A program made the translations under genes and the position numbers. Positions 47,121-59,211 of a stretch of 64,000 bases of DNA are shown piece after piece. The stretch covers positions 1,054,001 to 1,118,000 of the forward strand of contig JARWMV010000243.1 of assembly GCA_030998015.1 (NCBI GenBank), given 5' to 3'. Positions within the stretch are counted from its first letter, which is position 1, and each line of letters starts with the position of its first letter. A model generated the notes under the pieces. That model did not search any database. It saw nothing but the letters and a program-made list of their open reading frames with translations, and had not been told where the DNA came from. Origin of the DNA: Ceratorhiza oryzae-sativae. Taxonomy: Eukaryota > Basidiomycota > Agaricomycetes > Cantharellales > Ceratobasidiaceae.

Positions 47121-47609
47121 AGAGTTAGTATCGCGAAGTGGGGTCTAAAAGCCGCATTTCAGGCGCCAGCCATCACGGAGACCAGGCGTGCAATGGATGT
47201 CCGTGATGTCGGCGTCCTGCTGAACACTTGTGTGTAATGCAACCCACGAAGAAAGCATGTAAAAAAGTGAAACAAGATGGTATGACGTGGTTCGCTCCTC
47301 GGGTTGCAATAGCTGAGCGCCCGGCGTTTGGTGGGAGGCTGTGTTGGCATCTCCCCTGAGTGTTGGTGCACTCCCCCACAACCTGCCACCAACACACGCC
47401 TTTTTCGTGTCTGACAGTTGGACCAGACACGAAACTCGGCGAGTTGATGCGTCTGTGCTGAATAACGTCCCTGCCTGTAATTCGTTTGATTATTGCCCGT
47501 CCGTCACGACTATCTCCTCCACATCCCCGACCCGGCTCGTTTATATTTTGGGACTCCACACGATTTTTTCTCTCTGGTTTAGACTCACGGTGTAGAATCT
47601 GGGTTGCAT

Positions 47610-50272
47610 ATGGCGACCGCTGTAATGGCTCCTGTGTCTGACCTGGGAGATCGAATGATGAGTGGTTCACCGCCTCACACGCCATCGTCGAATGTGTCCA
47701 CCACAAGCGTCGACTGGGAGGCCAAGTACCATGAGGTGTCGGAGCTGCTTCAGGAGACGAGGGCAGAGCTAGGTGAGTCTATGTCGTAGTTGAACGGGCC
47801 GGATGATATCATCTCGGGGCTGACCACGTTTCTCGCCCTTGACCAGATGAATTCCAGACAAGCTCGAAAGAGCTCGAGGAGGAGCTAGAGCGAGAGCTAG
47901 AGAGCACCGAACAGCAAATGTCCGATCTCCGCTAACAAGGTCGAACGTGTCGAACGCGAGCGAGATGATTGCAAGTCCAAACTCGCCACCCTCCAGGGAA
48001 CGCACAACACGACTGTTAATTCGCTACAACGGGAACTCGATGGTACGTATTTCCGTTTTTCGGTGCTCAATTCAATCCATCGGGAGTCACGCGAGCTGAT
48101 GATCAAACAGCCCTTCGACAGCAACACGCCCTCATCAAGGTTCAGTTGCGTGAACTCGAGGTCGGAAATGACGATCTTGAACGATCCGAGCGAGCAGTGA
48201 GCAGCTCGTTGGCCGACCTTGAGGCTCGGTATGCGCGAGCCCTTGAGGAGAAGATACTGTTGGAGCACGAGCTACAAGATCGGGTGGCCTTGGAAGAAGA
48301 CATTCAGAGGGTCAGAGACGAGCTGCGGGGTGCGTGTTTTCTCTACTTGTTTTGTCATTCAGCTCAATTAGGCGTGACGTGGCTCAGACGCAAACGAGGA
48401 AGTCACTATTCTCAAGGAGCAAAACACTCGATTATCCCAACAACACTCTGCGTTAGACGAACAGAACAGGTCTCTCTCCGAAGAACTGTCTCGAACCCGA
48501 GAGGAGCTTGTCCAGGCGCGCCACCTAGCCGAGCTCGCACGAACACAGGTACACGAATTCCCCTCGGGACCCTCCACAGCCCGAACATCCACCAGCTCAC
48601 GTTCGCGGTCTCCAACACCTTCGGCTGCCTCCCGCACCTCCTCCGATTTGCAACTCGAGGACCTACAACCGAAATCGGCTCCTCCATCGGCGCCCAAATC
48701 CGATTCCGGTCTCGATCAAGAATGCGAGAATGGCCTGGCGAGCGCCAACGTTACGCCTCGCGCCAAGTCGGCTATCCCGGTTACACCTTCGCACCGAACT
48801 ATGTCTGTCACTCGTCGACCGATGCCTGGGAGTGGCATTGCCATGCCGTCTGTTGTACGCACGCCGAACGGGAATACTCTTCTTTCGCGCTCCGTGCTTG
48901 GTAGCACAAATGGAACGCCTGATCCGCTTCGGCGAAGCACGACTGTGCCGGCCCTGGCTTCTCCGGTACCAACGCGCTTGCCAACTGTGCGCAACTCTCC
49001 CTTACCTGCACCAACGACTCCCCGACCACGTATGATCTCGACCTTGAGCACGAACACTGTGACAAAACGAGGGACAGCCGTGCAAATGGTGGGGGAGATG
49101 CGTGCGCGTGTACGAACGTTGGAGCAAAAGATCAACCGGGTCCCGCTTCCAAAGATCAAGAATGGGTCCTTACGGAGCAAGGTTCTTGGGGCAAGCAAAG
49201 AGAATGCGAACGGGTGGAATCCGGAGAGCGGAGCGGAAAGTCCTGGGTGGGTGATTGTTGGAGATGGGGCTGGGGCTGCAAGGACGCACCTTCACCTTCA
49301 CCGATGCCGCGCCAACCTTTGATAGAACGCGGAGAACGCACCGCAGATCGAAAGCGACCGTCATTCTCGAGCGACAGGTCATCTCGAAAGTCGTTGAACG
49401 AGGATCATCCTCCTCCGTCTGCGTTCCGAGGTATACCAACGCCCTCGCCTTCTCAACCAGATTTCCCAACATCTGTGTCGGGACGAAGTACACCCGCTTC
49501 GACCATCGGATCGACTAGAATCATTTCCAGAAACGGTAACGGGAGGAGCACGCCTTCTTCGCTGTTCGGTATGGGTATGACGATTCGGAGACCACAATCC
49601 CGAAACGCCTCGCACAGCGGAAATGTCGTTGCCCCGTCGCTTCCGAGCATACCTTCGTTATCGCGTATACCATCCTCCCCTCTACCTGGAAGCGCCGACC
49701 TATCCAACGATGACTATTTCTTATCCACTCGGCCAACAACACCGAGCAGCGGTATGACCATGCTCCCACTTCCGGCTGACAGGAGCCCATCTAAATCGGA
49801 ACAGTTCGGAAACCGGCGACCAGCCAGGAGACTCTCTTTACACCCTTCTGGACACCACGGCGCACCTGGTCTCGGAAGTGCCACAAATCCTGCTCTGCCA
49901 GCCGGTTTGACCGGTGCGGGGAGTTCGAGCATGAGCGCGAGTGGTGTACGCAAGCCTGTTTATTCTCTCGGGTCAGCCAAGCCCATGTCACCTCCAGGGA
50001 CAGGAAAACCTACGTCTCCTCCTCGGAAGTCAATGTCACCTTCTGCGAGTGGGCCGTTGAAGATGTCACCTCCTGGGAAGAAGAGTCCTGGTGCAAGCGT
50101 GGGAGCTAGCCAGAGCATGCTAATCATGAGCAGAATTGGACGTCCGAACTCGTTTGGGCTAGCGTCTAGTCGAATCGGAGCGCCAGGGGGTGCGGCGACG
50201 AAAGACAAGGCGGAACTAGGAGGGGCTGGGAGGACCAGGAGTGGCAGTGTCGGATGGGGTCGAGACCGGTAG
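47610..50272 (+). CDS. NudE/Ndel1 nuclear distribution protein
   Basis: Scaffold that brings LIS1/NudF to dynein for nuclear migration and spindle positioning; a cytoplasmic coiled-coil dimer. The N-terminus has DWEAKYHEVSELLQETRAEL, DEFQTSSKELEEELERELES, NKVERVERERDDCKSKLATL, VQLRELEVGNDDLERSERAV and EEVTILKEQNTRLSQQHSAL, which is the NUDE coiled coil carrying the LIS1 and dynein sites. The C-terminal two thirds are Ser/Pro/Arg-rich and disordered, with the conserved short element MVGEMRARVRTLEQKINRVP. Two one-base breaks: an extra T at about 47933 (DLR to NKVE) and one near 49284 (GDGAGAAR to APSPSPMPRQ). Start ATG at 47610 (MATAVMAPVSDLGDRMMSG). About 800 residues, longer than Aspergillus NudE because of the tail. 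Confidence 0.88.
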
Positions 50273-51539
50273 TCCCTTCTCAATTTTATTCTTTCTTCTA
50301 CTGGTCAATCATTTTCTTATCTCAATTCTGTGACATATCAATTCATTCCTTTCGGTTCAGGTTTTCCTCTCTAATCTTGGGCTTTTTTGTCATTTGATAC
50401 CACGTCGAAATTCCCCCCGTGTTTTCATCTGTATTGGAGCCTTTATGATACGGTATGGTATGGCAATTCTTTATGTATTATGATTCTTGGCTGGCACGAC
50501 CAGAAATGATGATTTTTATGTGAAATAGACTCGTAGGGCCCGACGGACGTTTTGTTTAGCTTTGATGGCTTCTTGGGGTGATCGCTGATGTACCGAGTCG
50601 AGTATTTTTGCCTAGTACTTATGTAGAGGTCTTGAGTAAGTGGCTAGATGACGAGCTTGTGCTGTTTAATTTTGTGACGCTATATGACCGGCACAAATAA
50701 ATCCCGCCCTAGCGATGATCATGTGGTAGTACTTGTTTGTCTTAATGAGACCGGCTCATGCGGAAACCCATCCGCAGAACCTTATGGAAGAAGTTAATAG
50801 CCGCCGCCCTTTGGTTTCACCCATCCCATGCCGGTTGGGCTGGTCAGCCCGCTCAATAGCCCCTCAATCATCCGTGATGAAGATACTCACTGGAGAGCGG
50901 TTAATCTAAGCAAGCTTTACGCGTACAAAACGTACAATGAGACGTGCATAGCGACCGCTACCTACGAGCCGATATGTCTCTTGGTCTTACCCCCACCATT
51001 GCTCTTGCTAGCACTAGTTTGACTCTATAGTTGCACAACTGGCGCCAAGCCTCCTCTCCCTCCAGGGTCTCGTCATTAGCCAATCGTTGGAAGCCTGGTC
51101 TTCACGCCAACCAATGATGAAACACGAGAAAAATTACTGAACGGGGGGGGGGGACAGTGAGGTAGAACGGGCCCCAGCACCCAAGCACTGTTAGTTGACC
51201 TTGTCTAGGCGGTATCGTGTACACGTGGGTTTTCGTCCAAGATATATTGATCGTAAACTCTAGTGGAGCAGCACTTGAGCTATTGGACGGTGGATCTGGC
51301 GCATACAGCCACTGACCACGGCTCTTTGTAGCTAATGAACTGTAATTTTTGGTCGCGAGTGTAATTATTGGTGTGCTACACCAGCATTTACCTGTGTAGG
51401 GTGGAGAAATGCGGAATCTAATATGAATAATGGAGAGGATTTGATGCGCACTAGAAAATTCCTATCCAAATGGCTGAATCCAAACGCCTGGAAGTCCGTG
51501 CAATCTAACCGAAAAATCCACTCGTTACTCTGTTTCGTA
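50273..51539. other. Intergenic, NudE 3' side to P450 remnant
   Basis: AT-rich after the NudE stop, with likely 3' untranslated sequence. A pure G run of about 11 lies near 51145. An open frame at 50828-51022 ends in a hydrophobic stretch (CLLVLPPPLLLLALV), but I could not connect it to the P450 exons. Nothing else seen. Confidence 0.4.
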
Positions 51540-52714
51540 AAGCACCCTTATACAATAATACCTGCAGTTCTCTGACCCAGCGCTGAAACATCTAGCGAAA
51601 TTTGTACCGGGAGCCCCTTTCAAAAGGAAAGCAAGGGAATGGGCGAGACTTCTCGCGGATTTCCGCAAGCAGCCAGCAGAGTATACGCACGAGAATATGG
51701 TTCGCATGATATTTTTTGAACCACTTACTTGAGTGCGAATGTTTGGAGACTACAAGCAAATGGGAATGTCGGAACCATACTTCTTAAGTAGTTGGTACGA
51801 TCAGATGAAAGATGCTGAAGGCGAAAAGGATGAACTAATAATCAAGGTATGTTTTTAGTACCACGCAGATGGGATAGTGGATTTAATGTCATTTCAATAG
51901 TGGGCTGCAACCTTCCCATACGGTGGTGGGGACAATACAAACTGCTACAGCCATTACATCTTTCTTTGCCCTCATGGTTCATCACCCGGAAGTGCAAAAA
52001 AGGGCTCAAGCGGAGATCGATAGAGTTATTGGAGGAGATCGTCTTCCGCTATAGAGTGACCAAGAATCCCTACCTTACCTCAAAGCATTGTACAAAGAGG
52101 TTTTACGTTGGGCATCCACCTGCTCAACTTATCCCTCATGCGCTAGAGTCTGACCAAGACGACGTGTACAACGGTCAGTATCTTGGTTATTATATGATTA
52201 TGTTAGTAATGCGTATTCAATCCTAGGAATGCATATTCCACGAGGGAGCACGACCATACCCAATAGTTTCACGATGTCTCGGGGCCCAGCTTTGTACCAC
52301 CAGCCCGAGCTATTCAAACCTGAGCGCTTTTTGAACGGAGAGCCTGACCCGGAATCGTTTGTTTTCGGCCTTGGCGAAAGGTAGGTGCTTATGCTAATCA
52401 CAGGTTCCTTTACTCAGAATCGCGATAACAGGTTATGCCCAGGGATGCGTATTGCCCAGGCGGTAATTTGGCTACCGATCGCTAAGACCCTAGCAGCATT
52501 CGATATCACTCCATACATTGCACCTGATGGAAAGCCTGAGCTTCCCAGTATGAAGTACTCGGAGGAAGCAATCTCGTGAGTAGAAACAAGTCACAACCTT
52601 AACTCTGAGGCGAGCTCAAGGGATCACAGCGTTCTCGAGCCCTTCAAATGCACAATCAAGCCGCGTTCTGAAAAAGCACGCAAACTAGTTGAGACTCTTA
52701 CTCGGTCACTGTAG
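51540..52714 (+). pseudogene. Cytochrome P450 remnant, C-terminal half, disrupted
   Basis: Haem-thiolate monooxygenase pieces in order: FVPGAPFKRKAREWARLLAD; MGMSEPYFLSSWYDQMKDAE; the I-helix area WAATFPYGGGDNT; TAITSFFALMVHHPEVQKRA followed by QAEIDRVIGGDRLP; YLKALYKEVLRW (the K-helix with Glu-x-x-Arg); GMHIPRGSTTIPNSFTMSRG; PELFKPERFLNGEPDPESF; and the haem motif FGLGERLCPGMRIA with its Cys. The tail is KARKLVETLTRSL. There are two frame breaks (after GGGDNT near 51940 and at the KEVLRW region near 52110) and an in-frame TAG at about 52053, right after GGDRLPL. The substitution-type stop argues for true inactivation, unlike the single-base breaks elsewhere. The first ~200 residues, including the membrane anchor, were not found. 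Confidence 0.72.
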
Positions 52715-52973
52715 TTTGGGTGCATCGTTGTAACGCATTTGTTGAATGAACGCAGCCTGTACAATCCTGTATTTCAGAGCACCTGCATTTGGCTAAATCC
52801 TGCATAATACACGGGATAACGGCGAATGCAGCTATATTCCTTTCCCGCTTCCATAGCAAAATATACCATAAATAAACTCTGGTTCATTCGTATTCCAATC
52901 ACTAGTACAAATATATAAATAAGAACATGAGGTCGTATTTGCCGCTGAGATTTGTTTGGATCTCGCTCGCTCC

Positions 52974-55709
52974 CTACCCTAGAGCAGCTTGGGCAGGGCT
53001 AGACGACAATAGCTGCTGGATCGACTTGCAGTACGCCATAAAGTGAGCTGAAGAATCGCCAGGATAATACCAAGCACCCAAGGCCTAATACAAAGTAAGC
53101 GAACGCTGATGGCTAAGCATAGGCAAGCAAAAAGCTTACGATAATAACGTAGAATCCAATCATGATCGCTCCTTCGGACCAGTTTGTGCGACCATCTTGA
53201 GTGACCGAGTTGACAAGGAAAGACGCGCCAACGACGACAACAATCTCGTAGTGATCTATAATGGGGCGTGAGCTCCTGAAGTCCGCATATAGTCTATATA
53301 AGCTCACCAAATAAAAGTGTAAGCGGTTCGTTGAGCGCCCAAGCGATCAAGACAAATGACGGAATCCAAAAGAGCGTAAATTGTATACTGCAGAAGCAAA
53401 CCATGAGTTCAGGTCCGAAAAGCGGGAACAAAAAAAAAAAAAAAACCGCACACCTCAGATCAATGCTCTTGGCCTTTGCAAGATCCTCCGGCGGTTTGAT
53501 GTTTTGAGCGAGCAAGTTCGAGCGAATGTAGAACATGGTCGTGTTCAGCGCATCGGCGGCAAAGGAGACAAGAGGGAGCAGAATGAGCCCGAACCACTGT
53601 GATCTGATATCAGGACTTGGTTGAATGACTGGATTCAAGGAGCAAACTCACCTCGGATGTGAAAAGTTCTGTTTCGCGAATCGGTTCGATGCTTTTGACT
53701 AGCTATTCGTGACGCGTATGCTCAGTTATGTCCCTAATAGTTCTCAAACGGTCATACTTACCCATTCGGCCGTGACACTCAGTATTCCGATAACTATTAT
53801 CAACAATACTACCGCGACCCACGGCCCAATTTCCGGCGGTTCATGGTGCTCCTCTGCGACCACGTCTTCAATGGATTCTTTGGCGGCATGCTGGACATCG
53901 ATATGTTGGATCAGTTCCTCGCGATCTTCGCTGTCTCCACGACTATGTTCACGCCTCCCAATTGCCTGGTGTGCGGCCAGTTCGTCGTACAGGACATACG
54001 GCTTTTCAGACGGGAAATGAGATTCTTCGTCATCGTGAGCATGCACCGTCTCGACGACAATGTGTTCTCCAGGAGGATTATGTAGATAGAACCGAGAAGC
54101 GATGTAACTGGAAAATTGGACGTATTAGTCATAGGAGCAGATCCAAAATACGAAACAAAACTTACATGATCAGCAAAATGATCGAAATACCACGACTCAG
54201 GCGCAGCATCCAGTCACGAGTCAAGTCATCGATGGCGACCACGCTCGCCGCCACCTCCATCGCATGGGCGGACGCTTTGTGTTTGGCGTAATCAATTTCG
54301 GCGCGCTTAAGGAGCCGTGCCCCAGTGGCAGTATTAGCGGCCGTCACTGCGGTTCGATTAATGAATTGGGGCGCATATACTGTTGGGTTCTGATACGGGA
54401 GCGCGGAGAAGAATGCAGCAGGGACCACAAGTGCCAGGACTCTATGAGGTTTAGATGTCAGAACAAGAATTGGTCGAGAGGATGAATACTAACCCGACCG
54501 TGATCAAGCTCTGGTTAAGCTGTGTGACTTGAGGCTTGAGTTGCTGAGCCCAAAGCTTCGTACCCTCGGTCAGAAAGGCTGTACCTGGGACAAGAAGACA
54601 GTGCAACAGAACGACACCAATGACCGTAGACTGGAGGAGCTTGAGCTCGCATTTGATCAGCAGAACGATTGCCAAAACAGCTTCGACAATGTTGTGAAGG
54701 GTGACAACAATCAAGTCGCCAACGCTCTGCAAATGTCGGGTCAGATGCCGGTTTCAAGAAATGTATTAGTGAACTTGCCTCTCCACAATACAAAGCAAGC
54801 TGCTCTCCTCCAAATTCCGAAATGTTCTCGAGGGGAATGATAGCAATAAATGCCACTGCTCAAGACTCAACAGCACTGATCGACTCATACCACTAAGCCT
54901 ACTCACGGATAAACGAATAGACATAATTCCACTTGGCCAACGCAGCTATCCATGAAATTGGAACAAATACAAAAAGTATATTCAGCCCTTTACCGCAAAA
55001 AGTCAGCCACTTGTATCGCCACCAACCACGCAAAGCACCGAAAATACCTACAGCTGCTTGTCACAATCGCCTTGAGGCTCTGCCACAAGGTGGGAATCTT
55101 GTGTCCACGCTCTTTCACCCTCTCGCCCATCAGCTTTCTCCAAAAACTCGACAAGCCAGGCCGCTTTCGCCGGATGCGCACCACGGCATGGGGATCAGAC
55201 CCCTGTCGGTGATGGGTATAAACAGGGGTACTCCTTGCCTTGAGGCCCGACGCGGCCTTATGCGGACCAGCTGTTGGGAGAGAAGGCGCTCTCTTGTGCC
55301 CACCGACAGGAATTGAGAACCGAGCCTTGTTGCGCTGGTACCCCGGGCTCCATGGGTCGGGGGCACTTCCTGTCCGTCGGTGCGTGCGAGAGGCAGGGCG
55401 AACGTGTGTTCTGCCGTTGCTGTCGTCTGGATGTGGAGGAGTCGAACTGGTGCTAGAATGAGCTCGAACGTGCTCCGCCAATTCCACAGCCTGGGTACGG
55501 TGCATCTCATCCATAGAGGCTATAAATACGATATCATTATCAGGGCGGCAATCTCAGCAGGCTTGGTTTGGATACTCACCTTGCGACATGGGATGAGGCT
55601 CTGGGAAAACCGGGGTGCGGGAAGGACTTGCATGGCGGGGCGGGGACAAGGGAGGCGACGAGATACGCAGCGGGGCGTACTCGTCAGAGGACTCGCGGGG
55701 AGAGGCCAT
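52974..55709 (-). CDS. CAX-type cation/proton exchanger, divergent
   Basis: By family, a vacuolar or endomembrane antiporter that moves Ca2+ (or another cation) against protons. A basic, Ser-rich cytosolic N-terminus (MASPRESSDEYAPLRIS, WSPGYQRNKARFSIPVGGHK) precedes about eleven transmembrane helices. First half: AFIAIIPLENISEFGGEQLA, SVGDLIVVTLHNIVEAVLAI (the CAX alpha-1 repeat position, but N-x2-E instead of the usual GNxxEL), KLLQSTVIGVVLLHCLLVPG. Then an acidic central loop (HAKESIEDVVAEEHHE region). Second half: WVAVVLLIIVIGILSVTAEW, WFGLILLPLVSFAADALNTT (alpha-2), FTLFWIPSFVLIAWALNEPL, NSVTQDGRTNWSEGAIMIGF. The end is SSSPAQAALG. One intron (54727-54778) is GC-AG. Start ATG 55709; first intron 55579-55519. 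The unusual repeat sequences make the transported ion uncertain. Confidence 0.8.
53430..53448 (-). repeat. Homopolymer T run (A on + strand) in a CAX intron
   Basis: About 18 T residues follow the donor of the intron between KAKSIDL and IQFTLFW on the coding strand. Length is probably unreliable in sequencing. Confidence 0.7.
54727..54778 (-). other. GC-AG intron in the CAX gene
   Basis: Exon end GGAGAG, intron start GCAAGT, end TTGCAG, 52 nt. Splicing joins EQLALYCGE to SVGDLIVV in frame. Reading through gives an unrelated sequence and a frame change; no GT donor nearby restores the helix. Confidence 0.75.
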
Positions 55710-57294
55710 GGTAGTTCAGCAGTGATAACCGGTGAAGGCGAAAGGCTCAAATACAAATGCTCCCGCACACACCAAGATGGCGGGAATCCTAGCCCGAGGA
55801 GAAGGGTGACGGGAATGAGGCCGATCAGAGTGAGTGGCTAGGGCATATAAAGGGGCTTGTTTTCAGGACGCATACAACCAACGAGGCGCAACAGTGCCTC
55901 GCTGTTTCGAGTATGGGCGCCCTGCCACCTTCTTGGCCTTCCTTGATGAAACGGGCGGTTAGATAAGGTAGGGGCCAGGCAGATGGCGCAGGGCTTATCT
56001 AAGCGCCATCAAAACTGCGTGACATGCATTTTTTTTTTTTGTATACATATTTAGAGACCTACACGAACACAGGGTCGACCCGGTCATAAGACGCACACAC
56101 GCCACCTGAGTGACATGCATCAAGTTTTCCTATGCAAAGCCATTGCAGAGAGCCTATAAAATCAAGGTTAAACCTATTTTTCATTGAAGCACATATATAA
56201 TGCATATATGCAGCGTCCGCGTGCCAGCAAATGAAAGGTATGGCAGTGAGGCATGCATAAGGGCCTAAATGCATGCAATAACATTGAGCGACAATATGCA
56301 CCTTACAGTTTGCATCCACCTGCTAGCCACCCAATTAGACGATTGATTCAAGTACACCAGTGTCAGCTGAAATGTCACTGAACTGTCTAACTTGTTTCCA
56401 CTTGTATGACAGCGAAGTACCCATTCTCCAGATATTGATGTTGTTATTTCTAATCTCAGGAGAGGACATGTCAAAATGGCACAGGATCTGCCCAGTATCT
56501 GTATCACATCAAGCAAGGGCTATTCATCTGGAAATCGATGTCTAGCCTATTTTGACACTTGCCATTCAATATCCCTCTGGCCAGATACTCTTTATGAATG
56601 ACGAACTATTGACAGGCACTGAGATTGGTCGTTATGCTAATTGACGATTGAATACGTTGCTCATGGCGTTGGAAACGGTGCACTGCCGTTTGCGTTGTCA
56701 GGCAGTTTAAAAACAGATCATAGTCTCACAAAAGGGTTAACTCGGATGAGTTGGATGGGAGGTTGCGGCGATCTTTGGGGTTAGGCGTATCTTATGCTGA
56801 TGGATAGGTATCACCCACGAATTTGGAAGAGGGCCGACACGACTAGGGAAAGCCTGGGCGAGCGGATCCATCGCAGTAACGGAACCTTGTCAAACCTTGC
56901 AGCTTTAACGCATCACGAAACACGCGTCCGATATACGGAGTCGCACGTGCGTGATGGCCTACCTGGCCCACTCATCCCCATCTTAGGTATGACACATGAA
57001 ATATATACTTTGTTGTTATGTAAGAAAAAGCAAGAAAAGAAAGCACTTCAGTTCTGTTGGACGCGTATGGTCGAGATAGAGAACAATGTACACAGACGGA
57101 TCAATCAATAGGACAACAAACGCCAGAAGACAAATATCAAAAAAACCCTCCCTCCCTGTCATTCAATCCTTCTCTCTCGTTCTACTTTGCGCCAGTCACA
57201 GGCCCGTTCTCGTTTGTCACCGTCGCTTATTTACTGTCGTCGCTCAACATCATTGAGGCGCGATATACGGGCGCGCCGCGTTCCTGTAAAACAA
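55710..57294. other. 1.6 kb intergenic, CAX promoter to CMK 3' end
   Basis: The left 150 bp hold the CAX promoter (a TATAAA-like element at 55846-55851 on the + strand). A T run sits at 56030-56040. No coding signal was recognised in between. The CMK 3' untranslated region is at the right. Confidence 0.45.
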
Positions 57295-59017
57295 TCACGG
57301 GAAATGGCGCGTCAACCGCTGCCACCAGTGTGGATTGGAACTGGAACGTTGACCCGAGCGCTTGCTGTCACTGCTCACCGACGGGGGAGGGGAAGGGGCC
57401 TTGGATGGATTGGAAGGGGGAGTGGGGGAAGGTGCTTTAGGGGGGACAGCTGCAGGAGGCGGGGCAGAGGCAGCGGCAGTAGGTGGAGCCGGTGCGGGAG
57501 CAGGGGACGGCGCGCGCCCGGGTGGGGAGGAAGGGGTGGGGGCGAGGGCAGAGGAGGAAGTGGCAGCAGTGGGGGTAGTGGGGGAGTTTAGATCCTCAGG
57601 CTGGGCAAGTACCTCGTCGACATGTTCCTACAACAGACATTCGATCAATTCAATTCCGTTGATCGGCGTCATGCGACAGGTACGTACCTCCTCAGCATCC
57701 TTCCTGTATTGCTCGACATCCAGCGCGAGTTGCGACGGCTTGGCGGGCATGGCCGACATGCGGCGCATGGCCATCATACCAAGTACGGCCTTGCGGACTG
57801 TGCGCGGCGCAAGAAACACGAGGTCAGCACGACCCCGAACCCCAAAAACTGAATGGAACGTGACGTACAAGTCTTGCGCGCATCGAATTGCTTCTGAATG
57901 TGTGGCAGCAAGTTGGTGGGCTGGCCAGAGGAGCTCTCAGGATCAGGCACGAAGTGCGGGATCGCATCAGCGAGCCATTGGTGCTGAAGGGCCTGTGTAG
58001 CCGTCGGGCGCTTGGCTGGGTCAATCGTGAGGCAGTAGCGAACAAAGTCCTTGGCTGTCGGAGAAACATTGGCCCAGTACTCAGCTATATTAGGGGCAGA
58101 AGTGAAATTAGTATCATTTCGAATTAATTGAGCCGGGCAGGGGCCAGGGAATCAGTCCAAACCTGGCTCAAACTTGTAGTCGCCGCGGATAATCGCCTCC
58201 ATCTCCTGTTGCTGGTTTTCACGGTCGAATGGGGTGTATCCGCACAGCAAAAAGTATGTGATCACACCCATGGCCCAGATGTCGACTGGTTTGTGGTGAC
58301 CGGCTGCCAAGCAAAAAATGGTCTGTAAGCGCCCGGATGCCCGACGCTGCGGCTGGGGCAATTACCTTTCTTGAAGATCTCTGGGGCCATGTATCCGGGC
58401 GTACCGCAGACCTCGGTGAGGAGCGTAAACTTGTCATCGTCCATGACACGGAGAGACCAAAGTCGGCAATCATGATGTCCGCGTCCTCAGCCTTCGTGCG
58501 GAACAGCAAGTTCTCGGGTTTGAGATCGCGATGGACGATCCCGGCGGCGTGGATGTGCTCGACGGCCTTCATGATCGTGCGGACGAGTTCGGCGGCATCG
58601 GCCTCGTAGTAGTTGCCCTTGGCGCAGATGCGGTCAAAGAGCTCACCGCCCGTGCACAGATCAAAGACGAGATAGAGATTGTGGGCTGTCTCGAAATAGT
58701 CGTGAAGCGTGACGATGTTGCGGTGTCCGCTCGACACCTTTTTCAGCACCGCGATCTCGTTGCGCACCTGCACGATATGAGCAAATTAAATACGCAAAAA
58801 TCGGGGGGCTCACCATGTGCTCGCGCCCCTCCATGAGCTTCTTGTTGATGACCTTGCAGGCATAGTACTTGCCCGTCTTGATGTGCACGGCTTCTTTCAC
58901 GACGGCATAGGTGCCACTTCCAAGTGTTTTGCCAGTGCGGTACTGTCGTCGTCAGCAATGGGCTCATCGACGCCAGAGCGGACACACCTGGCAGGGCACG
59001 GTCTGGGGGGCGGGCAT
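57295..59017 (-). CDS. Ca2+/calmodulin-dependent protein kinase (CaMKI/II type)
   Basis: Ser/Thr kinase activated by Ca2+/calmodulin. MPAPQTVPCQ leads by a 5' intron to YRTGKTLGSGTYAVVKEAVH (Gly loop), YYACKVINKK (ATP Lys), NEIAVLKKVSSGHRNIVTLH, YLVFDLCTGGELFDRICAKG, IVHRDLKPENLLF (catalytic loop), IMIADFGLS (Mg Asp), LTEVCGTPGYMAPEIFKKG (activation loop Thr), VDIWAMGVITYFLLCGYTPF and RYCLTIDPAKRPTATQALQH. After the kinase domain, a regulatory segment (FDARKTVRKAVLGMMAMRRM) fits an autoinhibitory/calmodulin-binding helix. The tail is a Pro/Ala/Ser repeat-like region ending HWWQRLTRHFP. A one-base loss at 58450-58451, between DFGLS and RVMDDDK, is the only break and lies in an invariant stretch. 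The proline tail is unusually long for CMK1. Confidence 0.95.
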
Positions 59018-59211
59018 TGTCGTTGTACAGCAAGAGGGTTGGCGCCCAGATAGACCCAACGCCCGGTATAAGTACTCACCACGTGACTCACCATTTCGAG
59101 CATCGCCCCCACACAGCATCGATAGCCCCGGTTCCGAAACTAAGGCACTATTCGAAGCGATTACAGCATATATATTGTTCCTGTGCAAATACCCGTAACA
59201 ACAAGGCGAAA

